Source: Cryobacterium sp. PH31-AA6 (GTDB lineage Bacteria; Actinomycetota; Actinomycetes; Actinomycetales; Microbacteriaceae). Taken from it: a stretch of DNA of 53,672 bases. Numbering within the stretch: the stretch's first letter is position 1; every line of letters starts with the position of its first letter. The stretch lies in assembly GCF_030063195.1 (NCBI RefSeq), contig NZ_JASISS010000007.1:94289-147960 (forward strand), in the 5' to 3' direction. This document shows positions 20,524-29,615 of the stretch, one piece after another. The translations under genes were made by a program, and so were the position numbers. The notes beneath the pieces are model-generated. The model saw only the letters and a list, made by a program, of their open reading frames with translations. It was not told the DNA's origin and ran no database searches.

Positions 20524-23090
20524 CGGAGCAAACTCGCGGGGCGTTGCTGCGCCGGGCGATTCGCCGACAGGCGGCCGGCCAGCCGGTCGCGCTGGCCTAC
20601 GCGTTGACTCTGCTGCTGGCGGCCCTCGCCACCGGGCCCCTCCGCGGCCCCGGCCGGCCAGTGCGAATGCTGATCGGTACCGGCTATGAGTCGGTCGTGG
20701 AGAACGGGCGCTGGTGGACGCCGCTCACCTCCGTGTTCTTCATCGACAACGGAGCCGAGCTGTTGTTGGCACTCATCGGCGCTCTCGTCCTGCTCGGCTA
20801 CGCGGAGCGAGTGATGGGCAGTGCCCGCACCGTCGTCGTCTTGCTCGGTTCGGCGGTTCTCGGCGCCGCCGGGGGCATCCTGCTGCAGGCCGCCGGTGTC
20901 GCCGGGGGAGAGCTCTGGTCCCGCGGGGTGAGCGAACTGTTCGCTCTTGACCCGTTCACGCCGATCTTTGGCACCATCATGGCCGCCAGCTTCTACGCCG
21001 GTCCGCTCTGGCGGCGGCGCATCCGCGTGCTCACCATCTCCACGGCGCTGGTGCTGCTGCTCTATTCCGGCCAGCCCTCCGACGTCTACCGCTTGATCGC
21101 CGCGCTCGTCGGCCTCGGCATCGGCGCACTCTTCCGGCCCAACCGGATCGACTTCACCTGGCGAAGAAGTTCACACCACGAGACCCGAACCCTGCTGGCC
21201 GCTGTGGTCGGTGTGCTTGCGGTCGGCCCGGTGGTCACGATTTTCTCCGGAGCCCGCTTCGGCCTGCTCGCCCCGCTCGGACTCCTGCTCACCCAGGAAG
21301 TCCCCGCGGCCGGCGACGTCGTCGACCGGTGCCTGCTCGGGAACATCACCCGCCAGTGCGTGCACGAGCTCACCCTCGAACGCGTGGGCGGCGCCGGACC
21401 CGTGCTGGTCAGCCTGTTGCCGCTGCTCACCCTCCTCGTTGCGGCCTTCGGCCTCGCGAGGGGCCGTCGGCTCGCGGCGTGGCTCGCGATCGTCGTCAAC
21501 GCCGGGATGGCCGCGCTCGGCGCCTGGTACTACGGGCTCCTGCCGATCTCCGGCCAGCCATACGTCTGGCGGTGGCACTCCGCGCACTATTGGGAGATCG
21601 CTCTCGTTCTGGTGGTGTCCGTGCTCGTACCGCTGGTGACGGCGGTCAGCCTGGCCGCGAACCTTCGGCGGTTCCCGGTTCGGGGCCGGCCGGGTCGTCG
21701 TCGCCGGTTCGCGCTCACGGTGGTGCTCAGCTTTCTCGGGCTGGCCTCGCTCTACGTCGGCGCCGGTTGGCTGCTCCGCGACCGCTTCCGGCCCACGGTC
21801 ACCCTGATCGACCTGGTCACCGATGTGCCGGAACGCTTCATCCCGGTCGGCTTCCTTCGACTGGAGAGGCTCTCCTTCCTGCCGACCGACTGGGTTTCGG
21901 CCGCCCTGTACCAGTGGGTCGGTCCCGCTTTCTGGATCATCATCCTCACGGGAGCCATCCTGAGCCTGCGCAGCACGACGAGCGGGGTCCGCACTGACGA
22001 CCAGGCCAGACTGCGCGAGATCCTCGTCCGCGGCGGCGGTGGCTCGCTCGCGTTCATGGCAACCTGGGAAGGAAACTCGATCTGGTTCAGCCCGTCGGGG
22101 GGCATCGCCATCGCCTACCGGGTGATCAATGGCGTCGCGATCACGACGACGGGTCCGATCGGCCCCGCGGAGCTCGGGGCGCAGGCGATCGCGGACTTCG
22201 CCACCATGTGCGACGACCATGGCTGGATCCCCGTCTTCTACAGTCTCCACGGCAGCTGGCGGGCCACGTTCACCCGGATGGGCTGGCAGTCGATGGGAAT
22301 CGGCGAGGAGACGGTGCTCCGCCCGCGAACCTGGGACCCGACCGGAAAGAAATGGCAGGACATCCGCTCCTCGATCAACCGCGCAGACCGGGCCGGTGTG
22401 CGTTCGGTCTGGACCGAGCACCGCTCCCTCGGGGTGCTTCAGGCCGTGCAGATCGAGGAAATCTCGGAACTGTGGGTGCAGGAGAAGGAACTGCCCGAAC
22501 TCGGGTTCACCCTCGGCGGCCTGGACGAACTGCTCGACCCGGCCGTGCGCCTCATGCTCGCCGTCGACGCAGACGAACGCGTGCACGCCGTGACCAGCTG
22601 GATGCCCAGCTACCGGGACGGCATCGTCGTCGGCTGGACCCTCGACTTCATGCGTCGCCGGCCCGACAGCATGAACGGCGTGATGGAGTTCCTGATCGCC
22701 CGGACCATGCAGATGATGAGCGAGCAGCCCGAGATCGAGTTCCTCAGCCTCTCGGCCGCGCCACTGGCCCACAGTGCCGACCCGACCGGTGCAGACCAGC
22801 CCGGTGCGGACCAACCCGGTGCGGACCAACCCGGTGCGGGCACCGGCCGGGAGCGCGCCGGCAGCGTCGTGACCCGGATGCTCGACTTCCTCGGCCGCAG
22901 CCTCGAACCGGTCTACGGGTTCCGCTCCCTGCTCGCCTTCAAGCGCAAATTCCAGCCCGAGTTCCAGCCCCTGTTCATGGCCTATCCCGACCCGGTCGCG
23001 CTGCCGACCATCGGGATCGCCCTCGCACGGGCCTATCTTCCGTCCCTGTCCATGCGGGAGATGGCGGCTTTCGCCCGGGGCCTCGGCTGA
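20520..23090 (+). CDS. MprF-like aminoacyl-phosphatidylglycerol synthase with rhomboid-like N-terminus (DUF2156)
   Basis: 856 residues. Helices in the first 220 residues resemble a rhomboid fold, but the catalytic GxSG is absent (LDPFTPIFGTIMAAS at the equivalent place), so this part is probably inactive. Further helices run to about 490. The cytoplasmic C-terminal half is the DUF2156 GNAT-like transferase: FMATWEGNSIWFSPSGGIAIAYR, KWQDIRSSINRADRAG, and the Leu/Phe-rich end. The family adds amino acids from aminoacyl-tRNA to phosphatidylglycerol, changing surface charge and resistance to cationic peptides. An in-frame GADQP repeat lies near residue 760. GTG start in a GTGA overlap with the esterase. 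Confidence 0.85.
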   Translation: MTEQTRGALLRRAIRRQAAGQPVALAYALTLLLAALATGPLRGPGRPVRMLIGTGYESVVENGRWWTPLTSVFFIDNGAELLLALIGALVLLGYAERVMGSARTVVVLLGSAVLGAAGGILLQAAGVAGGELWSRGVSELFALDPFTPIFGTIMAASFYAGPLWRRRIRVLTISTALVLLLYSGQPSDVYRLIAALVGLGIGALFRPNRIDFTWRRSSHHETRTLLAAVVGVLAVGPVVTIFSGARFGLLAPLGLLLTQEVPAAGDVVDRCLLGNITRQCVHELTLERVGGAGPVLVSLLPLLTLLVAAFGLARGRRLAAWLAIVVNAGMAALGAWYYGLLPISGQPYVWRWHSAHYWEIALVLVVSVLVPLVTAVSLAANLRRFPVRGRPGRRRRFALTVVLSFLGLASLYVGAGWLLRDRFRPTVTLIDLVTDVPERFIPVGFLRLERLSFLPTDWVSAALYQWVGPAFWIIILTGAILSLRSTTSGVRTDDQARLREILVRGGGGSLAFMATWEGNSIWFSPSGGIAIAYRVINGVAITTTGPIGPAELGAQAIADFATMCDDHGWIPVFYSLHGSWRATFTRMGWQSMGIGEETVLRPRTWDPTGKKWQDIRSSINRADRAGVRSVWTEHRSLGVLQAVQIEEISELWVQEKELPELGFTLGGLDELLDPAVRLMLAVDADERVHAVTSWMPSYRDGIVVGWTLDFMRRRPDSMNGVMEFLIARTMQMMSEQPEIEFLSLSAAPLAHSADPTGADQPGADQPGADQPGAGTGRERAGSVVTRMLDFLGRSLEPVYGFRSLLAFKRKFQPEFQPLFMAYPDPVALPTIGIALARAYLPSLSMREMAAFARGLG
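22788..22840 (+). repeat. 15-bp in-frame tandem repeat (GADQP)
   Basis: Units of 15 bp (GGTGCGGACCAACCC) begin at 22788, 22803 and 22818, with a partial unit at 22833. They encode three GADQP repeats in a loop of the synthase. The second and third units are identical and the first differs at two bases, pointing to recent expansion. Confidence 0.92.
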
Positions 23091-23146
23091 CCGGGGGAGG
23101 CGACCGCCGTTGTCGAAACGCAATCGAAACCAGGGCGAATCGATGC

Positions 23147-23152
23147 TAGATT
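23147..23152 (+). promoter_or_regulatory. Extended -10 of the leuA leader
   Basis: TAGATT is preceded by TGC, giving an extended -10. It ends 6 nt before GTG 23159, so the expected start of transcription coincides with the start codon of the leader peptide. The -35 region is poor. Confidence 0.6.
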
Positions 23153-23158
23153 AAAAAT

Positions 23159-23206
23159 GTGTTTGCCGGTGCGCTCCTCCTTAGCTGCCGCGACGAGTCC
23201 TACTGA
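23159..23206 (+). CDS. Leucine attenuator leader peptide (15 residues)
   Basis: GTG 23159 opens a 15-codon frame reading VFAGALLLSCRDESY and then TGA. Three consecutive Leu codons (CTC CTC CTT, 23174-23182) stand right before the 5' arm of the attenuator hairpin, whose bases encode the Cys-Arg-Asp-Glu part. Ribosome stalling at the Leu codons when leucyl-tRNA is scarce would open that arm. Leader peptides of this kind ahead of leuA have been predicted by comparative genomics in actinobacteria. There is no ribosome binding site, and the geometry points to leaderless translation. Confidence 0.75.
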   Translation: MFAGALLLSCRDESY

Positions 23207-23223
23207 GGCCTCCCTCGTCGCGG
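23188..23223 (+). promoter_or_regulatory. leuA leader hairpin (attenuator)
   Basis: CCGCGACGAG (23188-23197) pairs perfectly with CTCGTCGCGG (23214-23223); a small CCT/AGG stem lies in the loop. The 5' arm overlaps the last codons of the Leu-rich leader peptide. Only a short T stretch follows (AGTTTGTCGTT), so the mechanism could be termination or control of leuA translation. Confidence 0.75.
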
Positions 23224-23261
23224 AGTTTGTCGTTGGCTGACCACCATTCGCGAGGAGATGA

Positions 23262-25040
<1,779 letters not shown>

Positions 25041-25091
25041 ACAGCTGAACTGAAACAGCCGACCGGCTGAATAGTTCGCAGCGCGGGAATT

Positions 25092-25121
25092 CGCCGGGAC
25101 CCCCACAGGGGAGTCCCGGCG
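25092..25121. terminator. Strong hairpin between convergent leuA and an unknown gene
   Basis: CGCCGGGAC (25092-25100) pairs with GTCCCGGCG (25113-25121), and CCCC/GGGG extends the stem inside with one bulged A and an ACA loop. There is no T-tract. Its place between two convergent genes supports bidirectional termination. Confidence 0.75.
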
Positions 25122-25141
25122 GACCGGTGTGTGCCGGGTAA

Positions 25142-25879
25142 TCAGCGAAGCGCTGGAACCGGCTCCGCGTTGACCGGCTGTGCTGTGACCGGCTGTGCTG
25201 TGACCGGCTGTGCTGTGACCGGCGTCCCGCCGAGCACCTCGACGCAGTCGTCGATCGCCCCGGCGAGGAGGTCGTATAGCCGGTCGTCCGGGTTCGGCGT
25301 GCAGGCCTCGGCGATGCCCTGCACGGACACTCGGATGATGGTCTCTGCGGTGCGGTCGGTGAACTTGGACCGCGACCAGGTGCTCATCGACGCGATGAAT
25401 TCCCGCGCCCAGCGTTCGGTTTCGGGGGCGGTGTCGAAGGCGGAGCGGATGCGCAGCGCCAGTTCCAGGGGAACCTCGCCGAAGTCATCGCCCAGGTGAC
25501 GTTCGCAGTTGAGGATCCCGACGGCGAGCGCTCGCTGGTGGTCGGCGCTGGTCACGCCGAGAGCCGATGTGGCCGCGCGAAGGGCGATCATCAGGCGCAC
25601 CCTGGGGTCGTCGCCGTGGAGCCCGATCACCGACGGAATGAGCGGTACCAGACGGGATCGTGCCGTGTCCGAGGTGCAGTCGTTGACCATCCTGGCCAGG
25701 GACGCGAGCAGCGGATGGGTGCAGGCGGGGTGGTCGCTCCAGGTCTCGCCGGACAGGTAGGAGGCGAACTCCATGAAACATGCTCCCGAGCGTGGGTTTC
25801 GATGCTTCCCTCTGGACAGCACCGGCATCAGGTCTGGCGCCGGCATCGGGCCGGACGTGTTTCCTTTCATCAGTTTCAT
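25142..25879 (-). CDS. Protein of unknown function with C-terminal TAQPV repeats
   Basis: I do not recognise a family. The reading frame is open to 25954, but ATG 25879 has GGAGG exactly 6 nt upstream and is the best start, giving 245 residues. The body (about 30-215) is mainly helical, without membrane segments or a signal peptide, and includes HPLLASLARMVNDC, RVRLMIALRAATSALG and TAETIIRVSVQGIAEAC. The C-terminus has four near-identical TAQPV/NAEPV units encoded by a 15-bp tandem repeat. Coding quality looks good, and it is convergent with leuA. The DUF4192-like composition of the middle is only a weak guess. Confidence 0.7.
   Translation of the reverse strand: MKLMKGNTSGPMPAPDLMPVLSRGKHRNPRSGACFMEFASYLSGETWSDHPACTHPLLASLARMVNDCTSDTARSRLVPLIPSVIGLHGDDPRVRLMIALRAATSALGVTSADHQRALAVGILNCERHLGDDFGEVPLELALRIRSAFDTAPETERWAREFIASMSTWSRSKFTDRTAETIIRVSVQGIAEACTPNPDDRLYDLLAGAIDDCVEVLGGTPVTAQPVTAQPVTAQPVNAEPVPALR
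25169..25223 (-). repeat. 15-bp in-frame tandem repeat (TAQPV)
   Basis: Three identical 15-bp units (TGTGCTGTGACCGGC on the plus strand) begin at 25179, 25194 and 25209, with a diverged partial unit before them. They encode TAQPV repeats at the C-terminus of the unknown protein. Confidence 0.92.
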
Positions 25880-25985
25880 GAGCATCCTCCAAACAAGGTG
25901 AATTCTTCTCACTAGTCTCACCCCGCGGGCCGGGAAACGCGAGGGCGAATTCACCGCTCGGCGGTGATTTCACAGGTTGCGGAGG

Positions 25986-26702
25986 TCAGGCCCCACGGTT
26001 GCGGCGCCGACGGAACGCGACGATGTTCTCGCTCCGCCGCCAGCGAGGCCAACTGCCGATGGCGCGCTGCTGCGGGAGGCTCCAGCCGTAACGGGCCGCG
26101 AGCACGCGGATGACGGTCGTCACCACGACGCAGCTGATCCCGGCGATGGTGATCGGAACCTGGAGAACGAAGAGCACCACGAGCAGGCCGCTGCCGACGC
26201 CGGCGGCGACGGCATAGAAGGAGCCGACGTGCATGACCGCGATCGGCACGTTGAGCATCATGTCGCGGAGCGCCGATCCGCCCACGGCCGTGATCACGCC
26301 CACGAAGAGTGCGGGGATCTCCGGTAGTCCATGAGCGAGGGCCTTGCTGGTGCCGAGGGCGCCGAACAGTCCGATCGTCACGGCGTCGAGGGTGATGATG
26401 AGCGGTCCGAGCCGGTTGAAGAGGCTCTGCAGGAGCATGCCGAGCAGCGCCGCGGCAGCCGACACCGGCAGATACCAGTTGCTCTGCAGGGCGGCAGGCA
26501 CCCCGTCGAGCAGGATGTCGCGGAGGAGTCCGCCGCCGAGTCCGACGGTGATGCCGATGAAGGCGATCCCGAGCAGGTCGAAGCGCCGATCGGTGAAGCG
26601 CCCGGCGAACATGGCGCCCTGGATCGCGCCGATCGCGACGGCCGTGAGGTCCAGCCACAGCGGGATCGTGAAGGAGGTTTCGGGCACACCCAATGAAACC
26701 AT
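25986..26702 (-). CDS. TRIC cation channel family protein (UPF0126, YicG-like)
   Basis: 238 residues with seven predicted membrane helices in two repeats. Each repeat carries the family signature: GGLLRDILLDGVP in the first and GGSALRDMMLNVPIA in the second. The family includes bacterial TRIC potassium channels. The start is ATG 26702 with GGAG 5 nt upstream; the long upstream open frame is antisense to recO and not real. The C-terminus is basic and cytoplasmic. It is divergent from recO with a 60-bp gap. Confidence 0.9.
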   Translation of the reverse strand: MVSLGVPETSFTIPLWLDLTAVAIGAIQGAMFAGRFTDRRFDLLGIAFIGITVGLGGGLLRDILLDGVPAALQSNWYLPVSAAAALLGMLLQSLFNRLGPLIITLDAVTIGLFGALGTSKALAHGLPEIPALFVGVITAVGGSALRDMMLNVPIAVMHVGSFYAVAAGVGSGLLVVLFVLQVPITIAGISCVVVTTVIRVLAARYGWSLPQQRAIGSWPRWRRSENIVAFRRRRNRGA

Positions 26703-26747
26703 TGAAACTCCGCCTACGGCGCGCACGACGTCATCCGTCGTCGCAGG

Positions 26748-26756
26748 TGGGAGAAT
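26748..26756 (+). promoter_or_regulatory. Candidate extended -10 (TGGGAGAAT) of recO
   Basis: TGGGAGAAT ends 6 nt before the GTG start of recO, the spacing expected for a leaderless transcript. The identical 9-mer precedes lepA and dusB. Confidence 0.5.
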
Positions 26757-26762
26757 CGAGCT

Positions 26763-27485
26763 GTGCCTGTTTACCGTGATGAAGCCGTCGTGCTGCGCAC
26801 CCACAAACTGGGTGAAGCAGACCGCATCGTCACCATGCTCACCCGCACGCACGGGAAGGTGCGCGCGGTAGCGAAGGGGGTGCGGCGTACGGCCTCGAAG
26901 TTCGGGGCGCGGCTCGAGCCGTTCATGGTCGCCGACGTGCAGCTCTACGAGGGCCGCAGTCTCGACATCATCACCCAGGCCGAGTCCCTCGGTTCCTATG
27001 GTGCCCAGATCACGGCCGACTATCCCAGCTATACGGCGGCCAGCGCCATGGTCGAAACGGCCGACAAACTGACGGAGTCCGAGGGGTCGTTGCAGCAGTA
27101 CCTGCTGCTGGTCGGCGCCCTGAGGTCTCTGTCCCGGCAGGAGCACGGGGCCGGCCTCACCCTGGATTCCTATCTGCTCCGCGCTCTGTCGATGGCCGGC
27201 TGGGCACCCAGTTTTCAGGACTGTGCCCGGTGCGGGGCCCAGGGCAGCCACTCGGCGATCGTGGTGCAGGTCGGCGGGATCGTCTGCGACGACTGCGCCG
27301 CTCCGGGCTCGCCGAGGCTGGACGCCGAGACGATCGGCCTGCTCAGTTCCCTGCTCACCGGGGATTGGGAGCACGCCGAGTCGACCGCAGAGAAGACCAG
27401 AGCCCAGGCCACCGGGGTGGTGGCCGCGTACACGCAGTGGCACCTCGGCCGCGGCCTCCGATCGTTGGAGCATGTCAGTCGATGA
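26763..27485 (+). CDS. recO: DNA repair protein RecO
   Basis: 240 residues. An N-terminal OB-fold ([26 protein letters not shown]) is followed by a helical domain and a zinc finger with CARCG near residue 157 and CDDC near 176. RecO works with RecR to load RecA at gaps and anneals single strands. The GTG start has no well-placed Shine-Dalgarno and sits 6 nt after GAGAAT. Its TGA overlaps the uppS ATG, so both genes are probably one operon, as in many actinobacteria. Confidence 0.95.
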   Translation: MPVYRDEAVVLRTHKLGEADRIVTMLTRTHGKVRAVAKGVRRTASKFGARLEPFMVADVQLYEGRSLDIITQAESLGSYGAQITADYPSYTAASAMVETADKLTESEGSLQQYLLLVGALRSLSRQEHGAGLTLDSYLLRALSMAGWAPSFQDCARCGAQGSHSAIVVQVGGIVCDDCAAPGSPRLDAETIGLLSSLLTGDWEHAESTAEKTRAQATGVVAAYTQWHLGRGLRSLEHVSR

Positions 27486-28300
27486 CCCCGAATCCGTTCG
27501 CGCCCAAGTCGTTCACCCACAAGGACGCGATGCCGTTCAAGCCCCTGGACTGGACCGGGCTCTACCCGCCGAACCTGCCGGCGAAGGTCATCCCTGAGCA
27601 TGTCGCTGTGGTGATGGACGGCAACGGCCGGTGGGCGAATGCCAGGGGACTGCCCCGGGTGGAAGGCCACAAGGCGGGGGAGGCCGCGCTGCTCGACGTG
27701 GTCGCCGGCGCCATCCAGATCGGGGTCAAGCACCTGAGCGTGTACGCGTTCTCCACCGAGAATTGGAAGCGCTCACCCGACGAGGTGCGCTTTCTGATGG
27801 GGTTCAATCGGGACGTGCTGCACCGAAGGCGTGACCAGCTCAATGAATGGGGGGTGCGCGTGCGGTGGGCCGGACGTAAACCCCGGCTCTGGGCATCCGT
27901 CATCAACGAACTGCAGTTCGCCGAACGGCTGACGCGGGGAAACGACGTGCTCACCCTGACCATGTGCGTGAACTACGGCGGGCGCACCGAGATCGCGGAT
28001 GCCGTGCGCGCCCTCGCCGAGGACGTCGCCTCCGGCCGACTGAAGCCGTCAGGCATCACCGAGAAGTCGATCCAGCGGCACCTGTACACCGCAGACCTGC
28101 CCGACGTCGACCTCTTCGTTCGCAGCTCGGGGGAGCAGCGCACCAGCAACTTCCTGCTCTGGCAGAGCGCCTACGCGGAGATGGTCTTCCTCGACACGCT
28201 GTGGCCGGACTTCGGCCGGGTCGACCTGTGGCGGGCGATCGAGCTCTACGCCTCCCGCAATCGTCGCTACGGCGGTGCCGTGGACGCGCCTTCCGCCTGA
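27482..28300 (+). CDS. uppS: Isoprenyl (undecaprenyl/decaprenyl) diphosphate synthase
   Basis: 272 residues of the cis-prenyltransferase family, which makes the lipid carrier for peptidoglycan and glycan synthesis. The catalytic [10 protein letters not shown] has Asp46; [23 protein letters not shown] and the C-terminal [24 protein letters not shown] complete the signature. ATG 27482 overlaps the recO stop (ATGA). Chain length of the product cannot be judged here. The gene is followed directly by a repeat-rich stretch. Confidence 0.95.
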   Translation: MTPNPFAPKSFTHKDAMPFKPLDWTGLYPPNLPAKVIPEHVAVVMDGNGRWANARGLPRVEGHKAGEAALLDVVAGAIQIGVKHLSVYAFSTENWKRSPDEVRFLMGFNRDVLHRRRDQLNEWGVRVRWAGRKPRLWASVINELQFAERLTRGNDVLTLTMCVNYGGRTEIADAVRALAEDVASGRLKPSGITEKSIQRHLYTADLPDVDLFVRSSGEQRTSNFLLWQSAYAEMVFLDTLWPDFGRVDLWRAIELYASRNRRYGGAVDAPSA

Positions 28301-28320
28301 CGCCCGGGGCGGCCCCGCCC

Positions 28321-28454
28321 GGTGGTCGAGCCTGTCCGAGACCGGTCCGGCACCAGCCCGCGCCTCTTTCCGCAGCCCGCGCCCGCCGTCGCGGGCGCGC
28401 CCTGCCATCCACGTAGCGGAGGCGGAGCATCCGTCGCGGACGGGCTCGACCACC
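28321..28454. repeat. Composite palindromic repeat, left copy
   Basis: The module begins GGTGGTCGAGCCTGTCC and ends GGGCTCGACCACC, so its ends are inverted repeats. The central 61 bp (28354-28414) is GC-rich with a long internal palindrome (GCCCGCGCCCGC/GCGGGCGCG). The same 61 bp recurs in inverted orientation at 29481-29541 with about four mismatches. It lies between uppS and the heliorhodopsin gene and looks like a BIME- or MITE-like element. Confidence 0.82.
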
Positions 28455-28548
28455 GGGGCTCGACGGGCTCGACCACCGGGGCTCGACGGGCTCGACCACC
28501 GGGGCTCGACGGGCTCGACCACCGGGGCTCGACGGGCTCGACCACCGG
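28438..28548. repeat. 24-bp tandem array upstream of the heliorhodopsin gene
   Basis: GACGGGCTCGACCACCGG recurs five times at a 24-bp period (about 28439, 28461, 28485, 28509, 28533); the later units are identical. Each unit contains the GCTCGACCACC end of the surrounding composite repeat, so the array probably arose by expansion of that end. It ends about 65 bp before the heliorhodopsin start. Confidence 0.92.
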
Positions 28549-28577
28549 TGTGGCTCCTCCTGCGGTGTCGATGGCAA

Positions 28578-28586
28578 TGCTAGGTT
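28578..28586 (+). promoter_or_regulatory. Candidate extended -10 of the heliorhodopsin gene
   Basis: TGC-TAGGTT lies after the tandem array, with GAGGAG 13 nt downstream and ATG at 28613. It resembles the extended -10 of the leuA leader (TGC-TAGATT). A consensus -35 is not visible. It suggests that the gene has its own promoter next to the repeats. Confidence 0.45.
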
Positions 28587-28612
28587 TTGCATCAAAAGCG
28601 AGGAGTCCACTC

Positions 28613-29416
28613 ATGGCGAAGAAGATTTATACCCCCGACCAGCAGATCGACCGGCTGCGGGTCTACAACCTCGTCGCGGGGAGCCTGCACCTGCTGCAAG
28701 CCATCGGCTTCGCGATCGTGCTAACGATGCTCAGTTCGCAAGTGCTCTTTGCCGTCACAGCCGACTACCTGGCCGGCCCTCCCGGAGTCCCCATCCCGCC
28801 CGAGCGCGTCACGGTTTTTGAAGTGAACATCGGAGTCGGCGTGGTGGCATTCCTCGCCCTGAGCGCGTTCTTCCATTTTCTCATCTCGAGCCCCTGGTTC
28901 TTCGGCCGGTACAAGGGCGGGCTGCTACAGAGCCGCAACTACTTCCGCTGGACCGAATACTCGCTGAGCTCCTCGATCATGATCTGGCTGATTCTGGCCA
29001 TCAACGGGGTGACCGACATCGCGGCGCTGTTCGCCGTCTTCGCGGTGAACGCCGCGATGATCCTGTTCGGTGCCCTGCAGGAGAAGTACGAGCAGCCGGG
29101 ATCAGGCGGAATGCTGCCCTTCATTTTCGGGTCGATGGTGGGCATCGTGCCCTGGATCCTGATTCTGATCTACTTTCTCCGGCCCGGCAGTGCGAACGAG
29201 GTTGCGGCACCCGGTTTCGTCGTCGGCATCGTCATCTCGCTCTTCGTCTTCTTCAACACCTTCGCCATCAACCAGTGGCTGCAGTACAAGCAGGTCGGAA
29301 AGTGGAAGAGCTATCTTCAGGGCGAGCGCACGTACATCACACTGAGCCTGGTCGCCAAGACTGCCCTGGCCTGGCAGGTCTTCTCGGGGGCGATCATTCC
29401 CGCGATAACGGGCTGA
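28613..29416 (+). CDS. Heliorhodopsin
   Basis: 267 residues with seven predicted helices and no similarity to type-1 rhodopsin carboxylate motifs. It carries heliorhodopsin landmarks: N-terminal RLRVYNLVAGSLHLLQA (His26), FFHFL (His88), RWTEYSLSSS in helix 3 (Glu115 as Schiff-base counterion), NAAMILFG, FVFFNTFAINQWLQYK, and LSLVAKTALAWQ in helix 7 with the retinal-binding Lys249. Heliorhodopsins are retinal photoreceptors with inverted topology (N-terminus inside), a slow photocycle and no classical ion pumping; their role is debated. ATG 28613 is set by GAGGAG 7 nt upstream. It is flanked by inverted composite repeats and followed by an oxidoreductase gene. No retinal synthesis gene is in the window. 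Confidence 0.95.
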   Translation: MAKKIYTPDQQIDRLRVYNLVAGSLHLLQAIGFAIVLTMLSSQVLFAVTADYLAGPPGVPIPPERVTVFEVNIGVGVVAFLALSAFFHFLISSPWFFGRYKGGLLQSRNYFRWTEYSLSSSIMIWLILAINGVTDIAALFAVFAVNAAMILFGALQEKYEQPGSGGMLPFIFGSMVGIVPWILILIYFLRPGSANEVAAPGFVVGIVISLFVFFNTFAINQWLQYKQVGKWKSYLQGERTYITLSLVAKTALAWQVFSGAIIPAITG

Positions 29417-29436
29417 CCGGGCGGAGCGGGGGCCCT

Positions 29437-29575
29437 GGTCTCGACAAGCTCGACCACCGAACGACGAATGCGCCGCCGCCACGTGGATGGCAGCCCGCGC
29501 CCGCAACGGCGGGCGCGGGCTGCGGAAAGGGGCGCGGGCTGACGCTGGGGACAGGTCGCGACGTGCTCGACCGCC
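29437..29575. repeat. Composite palindromic repeat, right copy (inverted)
   Basis: It starts GGTCTCGACAAGCTCGACCACC-like (29437-29458) and ends at a GTGCTCGACCGCC near 29575. The central 29481-29541 is the reverse complement of 28354-28414 with about four differences. It begins 20 bp after the heliorhodopsin stop and ends about 40 bp before the FrnE-like gene. Confidence 0.82.
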
Positions 29576-29615
29576 GGGACGGGAATACTGTGCGGGGTTC
29601 GCTGTTTGGCTCAGA

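Noticed and set aside
26703..27473. N-terminal extension of the TRIC-like protein
   Set aside because: Antisense to recO; the membrane protein has a good ATG and ribosome binding site at 26702.
28438..28548. CRISPR array
   Set aside because: Units are contiguous 24-bp tandem repeats without unique spacers, and no cas gene is near.
28613..29416. Proton-pumping type-1 rhodopsin
   Set aside because: The DTE/NDQ-type helix-3 motif is missing and the protein has heliorhodopsin-specific blocks throughout.
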